Notes: a model not told the origin generated them from the sequence alone. A stretch of DNA of 64,000 bases from Molossus alvarezi (GCA_037176705.1 CM073898.1:40946988-41010987), one strand, 5' to 3'; shown: positions 45,816 through 58,474, numbered from the stretch's first letter. Numbers and translations: made by a program.

Positions 45816-47739
45816 GGAGTACTCTTCCCAAGGAAGGAAGTCAGGGGTCAGGGGTCAGAGAAGTGGGATTGTAGTACAGTCACAACAAGAGTCCCAGGAT
45901 CTGTTCAATTGAGTCCCTCTGCCCTGAAGGGAAGATACAGACAGTGTTACACCCAGTTCCCAGATTTTCTTCCAGTGAAACTGAGCTCCTGGAATTTTAG
46001 CCGTGAAATTTGAACAAAATTGTCCTCATACAACCTCAAGCTCCCAGAATGGATTGTGATTAGCCTAATCTTACCTACAGAATTGCAACCAACTTCCTTG
46101 CTGCCATATTTAGTTCAAGGATGGGCACATAAGTAAGTAGAATTACCTGACCAAGATAGTTTCTCTGAGGCAACCCAAGTCAACGCAGATGGTTCAATCA
46201 TAGCAAAGACCAAAACTGACTTTCAATCCCCCTCTCTCTCAATATAAACAAAGAAACTGGTAGCCCTCTGAGCTGCTGGCAGCCACTTTTTGACTAGGGA
46301 AACTAGGCATAGGATGCAGGCATTAAGGTACACAGGCTTTAGTCAGTTAGCAGTAGGGGACCCGGGGTCAGGATGCAGCTGTCACCACAGGAGGGAGAGA
46401 TGTGGATAACATCAGGGTCTGTGGCACCACTGGACTCCTGGATAAAAGCAATCTTGAAGATTCTGTGAAGACTATTTCTGTGCTTATTGAGCTAAAATGT
46501 TCTCATATTGTTTAAGCCAGGTTAAACTGGTTCTTTTGTCACTTGCAAAAGTAAGGGGGTACTGAGACACCTGACATGGAGACATCTATTTATGTTCTCT
46601 GCTAATATATCTATTAAAGTATAAATATATTTTTCAGTTTGTTCTTCAAAACTTTTATAGAGTCAAATATTTTATTATTTTCCTTTGTATCGTCCTCTAT
46701 ACTAGTGTTATCTACACTTATATTGTACCCTATATGTAAAAAACAATGAGCTAACAGCTTACCATGTGGGTTGAACTGTCAAAATAGATGGGTTAATCAT
46801 GAATATCACCAAAGATATAACCATACTTTACCAGTGATTCAAAGGATACAGGCCAGCATTGGCACAGATGTAGCGTTTCTTTCTAGAAAAGCTCAAATAC
46901 TTTACCCACAGTTTTCAAAAACATCCCTTTCTCCTGGATTAGGACAATTTGGGTTAAGATAACAGTTAATTCTGAACAATGAATGTGGAAACATGTTTCT
47001 CAAAGAAGTGGTTTAAGTTTTGTAGTTCTCCAGTTTTATTCACAGTTACACAGATAGAATATATCTATGTTGCCACATCCCATTATTCAGCAAGCCAAAT
47101 CACAGGCTGATTTACAACAAGCCATCTGTACAGACCACATAGAACATTTTTCAGGTAGGCAGTCTTCAGTATCTTTCCCCTGTAAATATCATGAGCAGGT
47201 TTTATAAGAGGTCTGTCTGGGGCCAGGAGTAAGTCATAGTTGGCTTGTTTCACATCACACACACACAAAAATCTCTACTTATTAAAATTATATACATGTA
47301 CTATATCAAAGTATATCTAGAAGCAAATATCTAGACAGCAAAAGATAAAGATATAATTATTTAAACTACTCTTTCATTTCATGTATTAAGAGCAAAATCC
47401 TTTATGCCCTTTCTAAAATATAATTTATAAAAGTTACAATAATGATACTTTGTGCAATAACATCATTGAATATGCCCCATCGATTTGGAAATTTTTGATT
47501 TAATAATTTCTGACACAATGTCTCTGAGATCTAAGTTTTAGATACTTGATGTTAATGGCTAATATAAATGAAAAGAAGTAGATCCAAGGATATATAGTTC
47601 CAAGTGGAATAACTGCTGAATCAGCTGTGCTTACTAAATTATGGTATTAACTTTCAAATTCTGATCAACTAATTATATCCAGTGTTTTGTTGTTGTTAAA
47701 TATTGGCTATTAAATTTCTACCTTCCTTGTCAATTCTTT
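45816..47739. other. Unassigned stretch
   Basis: It contains a triplicated GGGTCA-like half-site at 45,838-45,857. Possible old LTR texture at 46,180-46,560. Nothing definite. Confidence 0.4.
45838..45857 (+). promoter_or_regulatory. Possible DR1-type nuclear-receptor element (three half-sites)
   Basis: Half-sites aagtca, gggtca and gggtca follow one another with 1-bp spacers. DR1 spacing is used by RXR heterodimers, HNF4 and COUP-TF. Motif match only, with no evidence of function. Confidence 0.25.
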
Positions 47740-47978
47740 TTTTTTAATCCTCACCCGAGGATATTTTTCTATCTTCAGGTAGAGAGAGAGGGAGGGAAAG
47801 GGAGAGAGAGTGAAACATGGATGCGAGAGGGACACATAAACTGGCTGCCTCCTGCACGACCCCGACCAGGGCCGGGGACCAAACTGCAACTGAGGTTCGT
47901 GACCTTGGCTGGAATCGAACCCGGAACTCATTGGTTCACAGGCTGATGCTCTACCTCTGAGCCAAACCAGCCAGGGCC
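47740..47978 (-). mobile_element. VES SINE, reverse strand
   Basis: The head complement 'tgagccaaaccagccagggc' and tail complement 'aatcctcacccgaggatatt' are present. The flanks ccttgtcaattctt and ccttgttgttaattctt suggest an imperfect TSD. Confidence 0.92.
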
Positions 47979-49431
47979 CTTGTTGTTAATTCTTGTAAAA
48001 TATTCAGAATGTGCTATAATTTTATATTTGTAGCAAGTCATTTCAAAATTCACTGAAACTCCTAATATGGAAGATTTTTTAAATCAAGTTAGAAAACTTT
48101 GTTTCCAAATTTTTAGAGTATGTAGATATGTAAGTTTTATCAATAACACATTTACAGCATTATCAGACACACACAAAAACCCACGTTATAATGGAAACAC
48201 TTCCATACATTCATTTTCAAAATATTTTCTCCTTGCCATGAGTTTCTTTTGAAAAGCTGTTTCTCATTTGTTGATAAAAATCACTTCCATGAAGGAACAG
48301 ATTAAGATGTTTTGTTTTGTTTTGCTTCTAGAATATATACCAACTAGCAATGCACTGACAGCCTTTTGCCTTTATAAAAAATCTGGAATACTCACATTTA
48401 AAAAAAACAAAACTATAGCACATATTCAAGTTCAACCATTTTCTTTAGTACTTTGTTATGAGGTAGCCAATACAAAAGTTTTTCATAGTCACTTCTTCTC
48501 TCATGTACTGAAAAAGAAATATTCTATGATTTAGGAAAAAACAATCTGTGAATCTGTTTATCTGGGTACGTAATACATTGTGTAGGCATAAACACACATT
48601 GCTACATGCAAAAAACAACACACCAACCAACCAACCAACCATACCAGTCTCTCAGGCTGGATATCATGCAGCTTCCTCTCTCTCCTCTGTGTTCCACTTG
48701 CATTAAGTGTCATTCACAGCGGTGACAAAGGGAAGCCACCAGTGCAACCTGTACAGCAACTAATAAGTCCAGGTTGTTTCTTATGTTTTGTTTGAAAACA
48801 ATATAATGAATAGGTCTACTATGTCTTCCTACGCCTCAACTGATCATTTTGTTTTTGCCCATGATGTTCGCACATTGAATTTTATGTACATTTTATTTAA
48901 TTCCTTCTTTGATTTTCTGCAGTGTCAATTTTGATCATTACTGGTCTTTGTATATCACTTGACATTTCAGATTGCTCCATTTTCAACTCGTTCAGATAGC
49001 CTGTATTTTATTGAAATTGTGAAGAGTACAACATAGATACTAAAATTTTCTTCTTTCCTAAAGTAAGTAGTGTTTCAATATGTTTTAATCATTATCTTTA
49101 GGTCCAGGTTTTACTTATATTATGAGAGAATATTGCCATTGATTCCTTAAGTTGATTTTTTTTTTTCCCAAATAACTCATGCTTTAATGACGAGCAATCA
49201 ATATATCCAGGTCTACAGGTTGAAAATCGACAGTGTAAATGTGTATTCTAACTTTTCTCCTACTTACTGTCCACCGGGTGCTGCTAAGATTGTCCTCTCA
49301 TATTTTAAACTAGAGAACAATAGATGTGTGCAGAGCATCTTCAAATGTGTGCTTTCCAGCAAAAACTTAATTTGGAGTGACTGGGGCAGAATTGTTTTAT
49401 CTACCTTCACTGTCTGCTTCCTTAGCAATGG
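47979..49431. other. Unassigned stretch
   Basis: A short (CCAA)n run near 48,622-48,640. No gene recognised. Confidence 0.5.
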
Positions 49432-49625
49432 GGAGGCAGTGTGGTACATTGTTTAAGAGCATACTATCTCAAATCATATTGCCTGAGGTCAAATCCTGGT
49501 TTCACAACCTATTAGAGGTGTGACCTTGGGCAAATCATTTAACTTGTCTCTACTTTAGTTAGCATATTTCTAAAATAGCCTATCTCTAGAATAAAATCTT
49601 TATGGGGCTGTTATAATTCTGGGGC
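49432..49625 (+). repeat. MIR SINE
   Basis: 'ggcagtgtggtacattgttt', 'gaggtcaaatcctggtttca' and 'tgtgaccttgggcaaatcat' are well-preserved MIR blocks. Confidence 0.85.
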
Positions 49626-50508
49626 CAATGACTATAAGCTCTTATTAATTTATGTTAGGATCCATTTTTTAGTAAAAATGCTAGATGAAAATAAAAATCT
49701 CCGTAGAATACCAATTTCTTGTTTTTCCTATTCTACTCTTGCTTACAGCTGATTTAATTAATATCCAGACATTAGTGTGTCCCATCTGTCCCTATTTACC
49801 TCTGTCTAGTTTCTATGCTGTGATTTGCAGATACTCAGTGGATAAGGGCAATTTAGTCTGTTGGTCAATTTTGTTTGTTGCAGCAGGGGCATAAATGTCA
49901 CTTGTTTTTGTTGGGATATGGGCCTCTGTGTCCTGCCATCTCTCTGCCTACCGGGATCGCTACAACACAATGAAACTACAAGCACACGCTGCTTGGAGTG
50001 AGGGGGAGCTTTGCAAGGTAGCAAAATGCTCCAGTTCTCTGAACGCAGACCCATTTATTTACAGATTGGTACCCCTGTGTTACAAGTGGATTTAAATAAA
50101 TTATTTCCTTGAGATGGCATTACTGCATACACCCTAACTTTGTCTTTTGCTTTTTTATGGGAAGACCTTAAAGCCAAAAGATAACAAACCCTTATTCACA
50201 TGCAAATGAAGCACCCAATACAAATGGGCGGGCCAGGTTTTCCACTGGGCGAGGATTCTGAGAATGCATTAACACAAGGTTGAGAGTGCTTAACACAAGG
50301 TTAAAAAACGTCCATCTTCCAACCCCCAACCCCACAGTGTCTGACTTAGGGATAGGGAACCGGGTATGCAGGGAGTTTCTCCCATCTCTTACCTGCCTGT
50401 CCATGCAGCAGTTTTAGAGGCCCAGATATGAAGGCCATTACTCCGAGATCTGACCCTTCTGCATAGGTAATGCTTTCAGAGTTTGGCAACTCTTGTATCC
50501 CTCTAATT
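49626..50508. other. Unassigned stretch
   Basis: A GC-richer part at 49,900-50,060 has overlapping open frames on both strands (66 and 82 codons). There is no further support for coding. 50,190-50,400 is also slightly GC-rich. Confidence 0.4.
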
Positions 50509-50738
50509 CAGCAATTTTCAACCAGTGTGCCTCAAGAGTTTTTCAAACATGCAATACCTATAGTCAGGGACACTGACCTCTTTTCCCTTAGACTGTCAGA
50601 TGAAAAAACAACAGCCAACACAACAATAGCTGTCTGGTATGAATGAATCAAAATTACAAAATCGATTTTTTGGTGTGCCACAGAATTTTAGTGATTAGTT
50701 TATGTATGCCATGAGATGAAAAAGGTTGAAAATCGGTG
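50509..50738. mobile_element. Short non-autonomous hAT element (nhAT), second copy, 230 bp
   Basis: The ends cagcaattttcaaccagtgt and 'gaaaaaggttgaaaatcggtg' are inverted repeats. Flanking octamers ctctaatt (50501-50508) and ctcgaact (50739-50746) match at six of eight positions. The interior ('tgtgccacagaattttagtg') is the reverse complement of the copy at 14,042-14,306. Confidence 0.85.
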
Positions 50739-50889
50739 CTCGAACTCATAGCACTCCTTACCTTTGAACATGTTATGCGAATTGTGTATGGTCTGCACCA
50801 CCCCAGCTAGAAAGATAGGTCTACAAAAGCTGGGAATTTCTCTGCATGTTTACCTAAAACAGTGCCTGGCTGAAATAAATATTTTGTAA

Positions 50890-50998
50890 AACATGGGCTG
50901 GGGGCGGGAGGTGGGGTGGAGGGTACCAAGAAGGAAAATGGGAGTGGGGGACATCTGTAATACTTTCAACAATAAAGATAACTTTTAAAAAAAGAAAA
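50890..50998 (+). repeat. Short L1 3'UTR fragment (the 'tttcaacaataaag' type)
   Basis: A G-rich tract followed by 'ggggacatctgtaatacttt' and 'caacaataaagataac' with an A-rich tail. Only the last 100 bp or so of the L1. Confidence 0.85.
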
Positions 50999-51540
50999 CC
51001 TTACTTTTTACTACAGTTGTGACTCAGTTCCTGTGCTTTTAGAGGCATTTCAGTGGGAAACTCCATCAGGCAATGAGGTCAAGAGCCAATTATTTGGACT
51101 TTCTTCAGTGTATATCAACAATTTTGTTAAACATTCCAAATCTGAAAATTCAAAGTATGCAAGGTTTTTAAAATCATAACTAGGAAAAAGTAGGCCCATA
51201 GAGAAGGATAATCTTCAAAAAAAAGCAAAATCATTCTAAATGTCCTCTATTTTCTATTTTATTAAATAAAATTTAATTTCACTTTTAGATTAATAAAATT
51301 AAAGCAAAAAATTAAGAGGCAGGAAAAAAAAAAAAGTCAATTGGAGTCTCTGTTCTTTAAATGCCAACACATTTCAGAGTGAAAATATGAAAGAGAATTT
51401 TAAATATTATCAAAAGTTTGATCATCACCACTAAATAACCCCTAGAAGTGCACATGCAGAGGCATTTATGTTACTTCATTCCATGTTTACTTGTATCAGT
51501 TTTTTAGTACATTTACTAAGGCCATCAAAAATGTATAATG
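50999..51540. other. Unassigned AT-rich stretch
   Basis: No recognisable feature. Confidence 0.5.
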
Positions 51541-51541
51541 A

Positions 51542-51788
51542 GCCCTGGCTGTATTTGGTCAAAGCGTTGGCCCATGGACTGAAGAGTTGGGGGTTTGATT
51601 CCTGGTCAAGGGCATGTACCTGGGTTGCAGGTTTAATCCCCAGCCTTGGTCAGGGTCATGTGGGAGGCAACCAGTCCATGTGACTCTCTCACAGTAATGT
51701 TTCTCTCTCTCTCTTCCCCCACCTACCACCCTTCTACTCTATCTAAAAAAATCAATGGAAAAATGTCCTCAGGTAAGGATCAAAAACA
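51542..51788 (+). mobile_element. VES SINE, old copy; partner of an inverted pair
   Basis: The head gccctggctgtatttggtca and a CT-rich region are present. It ends 'tgtcctcaggtaaggatcaa' and abuts an oppositely oriented VES directly. Confidence 0.9.
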
Positions 51789-51986
51789 GGGATATTTTTC
51801 TATTTATCTTCAGATAGAGTGGGAGGGAGAGAAACATCCAAGTGAGAAGGACACTCATTGCCTACCACACAGCCCTGGGGCCGGGGATGAACCACAACCA
51901 GGGTAGCTGCCCTTGGCTAGAATCAAACCCGAGACTCATTGGTCCACAGGCCAATGCTCTACCACCGAACCAAACTGGCCAGAACA
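51789..51986 (-). mobile_element. VES SINE lacking its own 3' tail, reverse strand
   Basis: The + strand starts at 'agggatatttttctatttat', inside the SINE 3' end, and runs to the head complement 'aaccaaactggccagaac'. The usual 'atcctcaccc' and T-tail are missing, so the two SINEs meet tail to tail. Confidence 0.88.
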
Positions 51987-52079
51987 GCTCAATTATATAT
52001 TTACATATTCTGATTGCTAATCCACTATGTAATGTTGAAAGAGATAAATAAATTAACATGTCTTCCAATTGTAACCTTT

Positions 52080-52254
52080 TTAAAAATCTTTATGTCGCCC
52101 TGGCTGATTTGGCTCAGCAGTTAGAGCATCAGGCTGTGGTCCAGAGAGACCCGGGTTCGGTTCCCGCTAAGGGCACGTATCTCGGTTGCAGTTTGTCCCT
52201 GGCCCTGGTTGGTCGTGCGGGTGGCAGCCACTCGATGTGCCCCTTTCACATCGA

Positions 52255-52290
<36 letters not shown>

Positions 52291-52545
52291 ACTCTATCTG
52301 AACAAAAAATGAAAAAATGTCCTCTGGTGAAGATAAAAACAAACAAAAAAATCTTTATTTTGAGAGCATTACAGACTTTCCTCCTTTTTTTCCCCCTTGC
52401 CCCTCACCACCTGGTTCCCACCCTGCCCTAGGCCTTCACCACCCTATTGTCTGTGTCCATGGGCAATGCATATATGCATATAAATTATTTGCTTAATTTA
52501 TTTCCTCCTCCCCTCCCCCTTTCCCTCTGAGATTTGACAGTATTT
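52080..52545 (-). mobile_element. L1 3'UTR fragment, reverse strand, split by a VES SINE
   Basis: From 52,350: 'gagcattacagactttcctc', a C-rich tract and 'catatatgcatataaattat' are the complement of the L1 3'UTR seen at 15,370-15,500. Its T-rich tail also appears before the SINE (52,076-52,093), so the SINE inserted into the L1 tail. Confidence 0.75.
52097..52346 (+). mobile_element. VES SINE with 12-bp TSD
   Basis: The head gccctggctgatttggctca and B-box ggttcggttcccgctaaggg are followed by (TC)n and 'cctctggtgaagataaaaac'. The flanks aaaaatctttat lie at 52082-52093 and 52347-52358. The internal structure is close to consensus. Confidence 0.95.
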
Positions 52546-53224
52546 TAAAGAATTTAATTTTTTAATTATCTAAAAGTTTTTGAATATGGAAATCCTTCCT
52601 ATATTTTTTAAGTAGGTAAAAGTTGCTAAAGAGGTTTATAAAGAGACAGGTACAACACCTTCTTCAGTATAAACTGACTACATTTTTCATATAATTTTTA
52701 CATTACATTGTAATATTTTCTAAATGTACTCAAATTTTGCATATGGTATAGGTTAATCCTTTTATAATATTCAAAAATATAATAGAAATATCACCTAGAC
52801 AATAATGATATCACAGTGTTTCCACTTTCTCAGAGTAGGGATTTATTAGCAGATATTCTTAGCAAAACTAATTCTTGCCAATTGGTTCATTTTTATCAGT
52901 TTTTTAAATGACACATGTACTAAAATTTGTGCAAAAAAAAAAAAAAAAATGGGAACATAGAACATACTAACTTGTAATTTTCTCTAGCTAGTGTCCTGTT
53001 CTTTCTTCTTAAAGAGATTGAACCATCAGATCTGTGCAATGTGCATTGGACAACAGTAATGTCAAATATCAATGCTATATGCTCAAAAATAATTCTAGTT
53101 AATACAGTATTCTTTCTATTATTTTTTAATACCTAGCTCAGTTCCTATTATGAGGTTTTCTTTGATTATTGGTTCTATCTACTCCTTCTTGATTTTTTCT
53201 AGAATTAATTATGTGAGCTCTTGC
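52546..53224. other. Unassigned AT-rich stretch
   Basis: An A-run at 52,933-52,949. No other feature recognised. Confidence 0.5.
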
Positions 53225-53440
53225 GTTGTATTTCCTAGCTCTACCACTCACAAATGTTTGATCTTTGGGCAAATTGCTTAAAAATTCTGTGCCTCAGTTT
53301 CCTCATCTGTAAAATGGAAAACATAGTAGTATTCACCTTGTGGTGGTGGTGTGAGGATAAAATCTCTTATTTCATGTAAAAAAAACCTTAAAACTCTGAC
53401 ACAATAAGTATCTAGCAAACAATTATTATTGATAGTATTT
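53225..53440 (+). repeat. MIR SINE
   Basis: 'ctagctctaccactcacaaa', 'tgcctcagtttcctcatctg' and 'taaaatggaaaacatagtag' are diagnostic MIR blocks. Confidence 0.9.
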
Positions 53441-54679
53441 CAATCATCATATTTCTGTAAAACCTTTAATGTATATATTCTCCATAGTGTTTTAATTTGG
53501 GAATAAAGTTTTGTATCTAAATGCAATCTTTTAAAAAAAATTGCTAAATAGCTGCATTTGTATAGATATGATGTTTTCTAGACTCTCCTGGGGAATATGA
53601 ACTAGAGAGTTCTGAAAATTTGCTCCTGTTTCTTGGAATGAATCTGTTTTATTTCCCCCCAGAGGACATTTACTATATATCCTTACAATAGTTTTTCTCC
53701 CCTGAACTACTAAATATTTCCATCTGCCTGGTGATTTTTTGGTTTATTCAACTTTACAGAATGAAATACTTCGTTCAGTTGGGGAAGTTGATGAAGGATC
53801 AGCCAGCATTATGTTGGTTTCATTTCTGACTTTTAACTGCAGTCAAAGAGGAAAGAGAAAAGTTTTCATTGTCTGTAGCTTTATTTTGTTAGATCTGGGA
53901 GTTCCAAGTGGCCTCACAGAGCAGTGCCACCAGCTTCTGGGAGGCAGCCACATGATCGAAAATCCCCTGCTTTGGTAAGAGGTTTCCTTTCCCACAGTTG
54001 TTGAATAACCCAGAGTTAGCTGAGCACCTGTCCCTGCCTTCTCCATCTGACAGGACTAACCTTGCTGATGGTCTACTGTAACACTGCCCACTTAAATCAG
54101 TTCTGATGCCTTCTATTATTGTCACTAACGACCACCCCAGGGGCCTGAGTCCCCAGCTTCTGGTTAGAGATTGGAATTTGGAGAGGAGGTGTCCTGTGGG
54201 GCAATCCTGATTTCTTATTTCACGGGTGGACTTTTCTCGTCATAGCTGCCTTATTACAGACTAGTTCTTATGGCTCTCAGTCTGATCCCACCTGCACCAG
54301 GTTTTGTAAAGAAAAATGCTCTAAATTGGGGCCTCTCAATGGCCTTTGTTGTTGTTATCCAACACTGTTAATGATTTTTTTTTTCACTTGCGCCATTATT
54401 TACATTTCTTCGGCCAGTTCCATGGAACTTAGGAAAACAATATTAAATACATGTGCTCACATTAACATCCTGAAATGGAAAGCTCCTGTTTTTGTTTTTT
54501 TTTTAATGGGAGATTTTTACTTTCCCAAAGCACTGACATTAGTATATAATGATCCCAGATTTGAAGTATGTGATTAAATATATAATGCATCTCCTTGAAA
54601 GAGAATCAGTTATTTTATTTCTTGTTAATATGGTAAAGCCACTCTCTTGGATTTGTTGTTGAATTTGTTAAAGTTAGAA
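53441..54679. other. Unassigned stretch
   Basis: Overlapping open frames of 67-79 codons on both strands at 53,739-54,125 sit in a slightly GC-richer part. I cannot support coding. Confidence 0.45.
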
Positions 54680-55000
54680 AGCTTCTCTGGCCCCAGACCT
54701 TCAACACTAATTATACTACACCCTCACTTCATCCAGTAAGTTCTACTCATCCATGGGTTACGTGACCCCTTCTCTGGGAAGTTCTCCTGAACCACCAAGC
54801 TTGGCTTATATTACTTGCATATAATCCTTACTATTATAATACTTTTCACAGAGTATTGAAAATGCCTCTTTAAATGCCTTTTCTATTAAAAAAAAAAAGA
54901 AGGCTAAACTCATAGCAGGCAAGAACTATGTCTTCTTCAATTTTATATCTATAATGCTAACAATAACATTAGCTCTTAAAAATATTTGTGGACTTAATTA
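54680..55000 (+). repeat. L2 LINE 3'-end remnant
   Basis: 'aagttctcctgaaccaccaa', 'aactcatagcaggcaagaac' and 'tatgtcttcttcaattttat' follow the L2 3' region order, with an A-run at 54,888-54,899. Confidence 0.65.
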
Positions 55001-55459
55001 CAAATAATGTGGCCTATATTAGAACAATAAAAAGGAAATTTGAACACTACTACCACAAAGCTGGCAACACTAAGAATATCAGAAAGTATTCGTACTTTAA
55101 GTGTTGGGGGTTGTATATGCTTTAAGACTAAATAATAAGTATCTCAGTTTATGTTTTAAGAATTTAGCAGTAATCACATAAATGTCAACGTTATGTAATA
55201 ATGACACTAGTTGAAAAGTATTCATGATTCATTTTTATACCAGGTTTTCATAGCAAATGTGACAGAGAAATGAGATAAGAATCCAGGAAATTGGAGTGTG
55301 TGATGAAAATGGAAAGCTTAGACATAAAGGACAGTGTATGTGTAATTTAATCTATCTTTGATTTTCAATCGCAGCAGAAAAACGAGTTTTGTTCTAGTTA
55401 CTTCAGAATCATTCCGGCTTCCTGACTCCCGGTTCAAGTGCAAAGTCCCCCTTTAAACC
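55001..55459. other. Unassigned AT-rich stretch
   Basis: No recognisable feature. Confidence 0.5.
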
Positions 55460-55565
55460 AGTGCTTTCCCATCCTGGAGGCACATCAGAATAACTGGTGT
55501 GACTTTGTTCATAGAGATGAATTGGTGATGGGACCAGGGCACCGAGCCCCTCCTCAGGGGCATGC
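55460..55565. repeat. Ancient MER-type hAT fragment (tentative)
   Basis: 'ccagtgctttcccatcctgg' followed by 'ggcacatcagaataactggt' resembles the start of short mammalian hAT MER elements. Truncated. Confidence 0.4.
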
Positions 55566-56009
55566 GGATTCCCTTATTGCTTAGAGTGAAGAGTAAATAG
55601 TTACTATTTCAAGAAATAGATAATTGACAACAGTATATAAAATTACAGTTATAGAGGAATAACTAGAAGAAATAGAAAAACTGTACACTTTCACCTTTCC
55701 AAACAATTCAAAGTTCTAGATAGACGGATGATGCAAATAGACACACAAAACAAGGAAACACAGACCGTTAGGGGTGAATTAAACAGAAACATTAGAAATA
55801 AACAGAAAAAGGGATCAAAAAGGTGAAATAACTAAGAATAAACATATTAAACCAGGTGGAAAGTCTATTTGGAGAAAATAATAAAACATTACTTAGGGAC
55901 ATTGTCTGAAATAGTAAATACTGAATGCTCATTGAGTGACAATCAACAGAAATCGGGTCAAATAAAGTGTGATACCTCCATAAATTCAAACACTACTTAG
56001 GCATTAAAA
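55566..56009. other. Unassigned AT-rich stretch
   Basis: No recognisable feature. Confidence 0.5.
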
Positions 56010-56022
56010 ATAACAAAGGTAT

Positions 56023-56251
56023 GGCCCTGGCTAGTGTGGCTCAGTTGGTTGGAGTGTCATCCTATACACCGAAAGGTGGCAGGTTCGATTCCTAGCCAGG
56101 GCACATACCCAGGTTGTGGGTTTGATCCCCAATTGTGAGACATATGGGAGGCAACTGATCAGTGTTTCTCTCTCTCACTGTCTCTTCCTCTCTAAAAAAA
56201 AAAAAATCAATAAAACAAAAACTAACTAGATAAGTAAATAAATAAAAACAA
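56023..56251 (+). mobile_element. VES-family SINE, same older type as 2,629
   Basis: The head ggccctggctagtgtggctc, 'ggcaggttcgattcctagcc' and tail '(A)13 tcaataaaac' are present. The flanks ataacaaaggtat and ataaagaaggtat (56010-56022, 56252-56264) are nearly identical. Confidence 0.93.
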
Positions 56252-56264
56252 ATAAAGAAGGTAT

Positions 56265-57920
56265 TTTTTTTCTTGCACTGTTACGGAACAATTGCAGATA
56301 CTCTGTTAAGTGACGAAAGTAAGATACAGATTATTGTGTACTGTGAAGTATACTACTATGTGTGTAAAAAGAAAAAAATAATGTTCTATGTAAATATGTA
56401 TATACATAGAATATAAATAAAATTTCATATATTACATGCTTAAATATAAGTGAAATATCTCTAGAAAGGCTCAGAAGAAAAAGTGATCACCGCTGGGAGT
56501 AGAGTTGGGGGTGAGAGACTTGCTTCTCACTGTGTAACTTGTATAACCGACTTTTTAAATGTGAATGTATTTATTTTTAAGTTTCCTAAAATAATAAAGT
56601 AAAATTTCAGAAGTAATTGTGATACCTATAAGCCACGTGTCTTATGAACCATTTAGACCTTAACAAAGCTACTATCTTGTTCTTAGACCTTTTGACAGTC
56701 CAGGATAAACTTTGGACCCATTCCCTATAAATTTTTAATGTTTTAAAATGAATAAAATAAATAACATAGGATTATAAAGGAAATAAAATCTATTGAAAGT
56801 AGTCATCACAGTATTTTAAAGAACTAGAGCTGATAGTGGGTCAGACTTTTGTAATACTAATGAACATAAATTATATTCTGAGATATCTATAACAGCTCTC
56901 TTATGACATGAAAGTGTCTTCAATTTCTGTTGCTAGAAAAATCATAAGTAATGATGATACTGCACAGTTTTTTATGTGATTACAAAAATTGCTAAATTCC
57001 AGTTAAAATTAGTGAAAATAACTATGTGACTTTATTTTCTCCCTTCCAAGTTCACAGACTGCTCTTAAAGTCCATCCAGGAATTCACTGAATCTGGACTC
57101 TAAATTAAGAACCCTCTCTTAATAAAAATTCCCTGGGCTTAAATTCTTTAATATCCAAGATAAAATATTAATACAGATTATTGTCATAAGTTTCAGATGA
57201 GTAGCTAATATGTTACTGTGTATTTTTCTTAATTCCAACTTATAAACATATTTGGGATATTAATTTTTCTGAGATACCACAGTCAACAGGTTAGTCAGAT
57301 ACCACAATTTTGTTTCAGTTTTATGCTAACGTATGAAATGGAAAATACATCAACTACCCAGCTACTTGTTTCCATGTAGACAACAGTTAATATTGTTTGT
57401 AGCCTTTTTTTTCAGTAATTGAACTTCCCTTCTTTTCTCCACCCCACCCTGAAATCAGTGAGCTCTGGTTTTTAACATTCTCTTGATTTTCCTTCATGCA
57501 CAGGACTCAGCTAGTAGCATAGCCCATTCCTCTCCACACCTCTGACAGATGGCTACTGAGGCTACATATTCATTTGATTTCATATCGCATCACGTTTTTC
57601 ATCCTGGGGTATGTGATTAAAAGAAATTGCTCAAATTCTAGTACCCCTGACTTTTAAGCAATCGTTGCTTCTTCCTTTTGTCTCAACCATCAAAGCTGTT
57701 AGTACTTTGAACTCTCTTTAAGATGCAGAATGTCCACTTGAAAACCTTAATCAGTCAGAAAGTTGGTAAATTATACCTTCACGCTATCCATATTGAATAC
57801 CCATTACTCCTGGACATAGCACATTAACTGACTCATTAGCTATTTCAAACCATATGGACTTGGGTTTGGGTGGGTCATTTTGATAATATCCTGAGGTGAG
57901 TTTCCTAATTATTGCAATTA
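56265..57920. other. Unassigned stretch
   Basis: No gene or repeat recognised. Confidence 0.5.
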
Positions 57921-58055
57921 TGTGATCTCAATCATGAGGCCAGGCTCACAAAATAGTGTCAGTGCCTTTAGAATGAGTGTCAGTGCACCCAGACAATGAC
58001 TGAGATGAGCAACATGCTCTTTGGTTGTCGTAAGTCCCTTGAAACCCCAAAAGTA

Positions 58056-58084
58056 ATTACTTGAAAAGTTCTGAGAAGATGCCA
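58056..58084 (+). repeat. 29-bp direct repeat, copy 1
   Basis: It begins attacttgaaaag and ends gagaagatgcca. It is identical to the copy at 58,445-58,473, and a partly conserved stretch lies just upstream of both. Confidence 0.9.
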
Positions 58085-58444
58085 GGCACCGTCTGAGAAT
58101 AGAATACTCATGGAATGTTACAGGGCTTGACAATCATAAATAAATCGTCCAGAGTTGCAAGTGGGAAAACTTGAATGCCTTGATGTTGACAATGCTTAAC
58201 CATTATGTTTATTTCCAATGTATATCTTGAATAGCTTTTTAAGCAACAATGCAGATATTTTTTTAAAGGGGTGACAAAAGAGCAAGTGTGCAAACCATGT
58301 TGTCCGTGAGAAATTCTGTGATGGTATGACAGAACCGTAAGGGGTTAGACATTCACATATCAAAGTTAGGGGGTTAGCAGGAGATTTGTTTAGTAACTGA
58401 AAGTTGTTTTTACAGTGCCAAAATAAACTTGATACTCCAAATTT

Positions 58445-58473
58445 ATTACTTGAAAAGTTCTGAGAAGATGCCA
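58445..58473 (+). repeat. 29-bp direct repeat, copy 2
   Basis: Exact match to 58,056-58,084 at an offset of 389 bp. It directly precedes an L1M fragment. Confidence 0.9.
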
Positions 58474-58474
58474 A

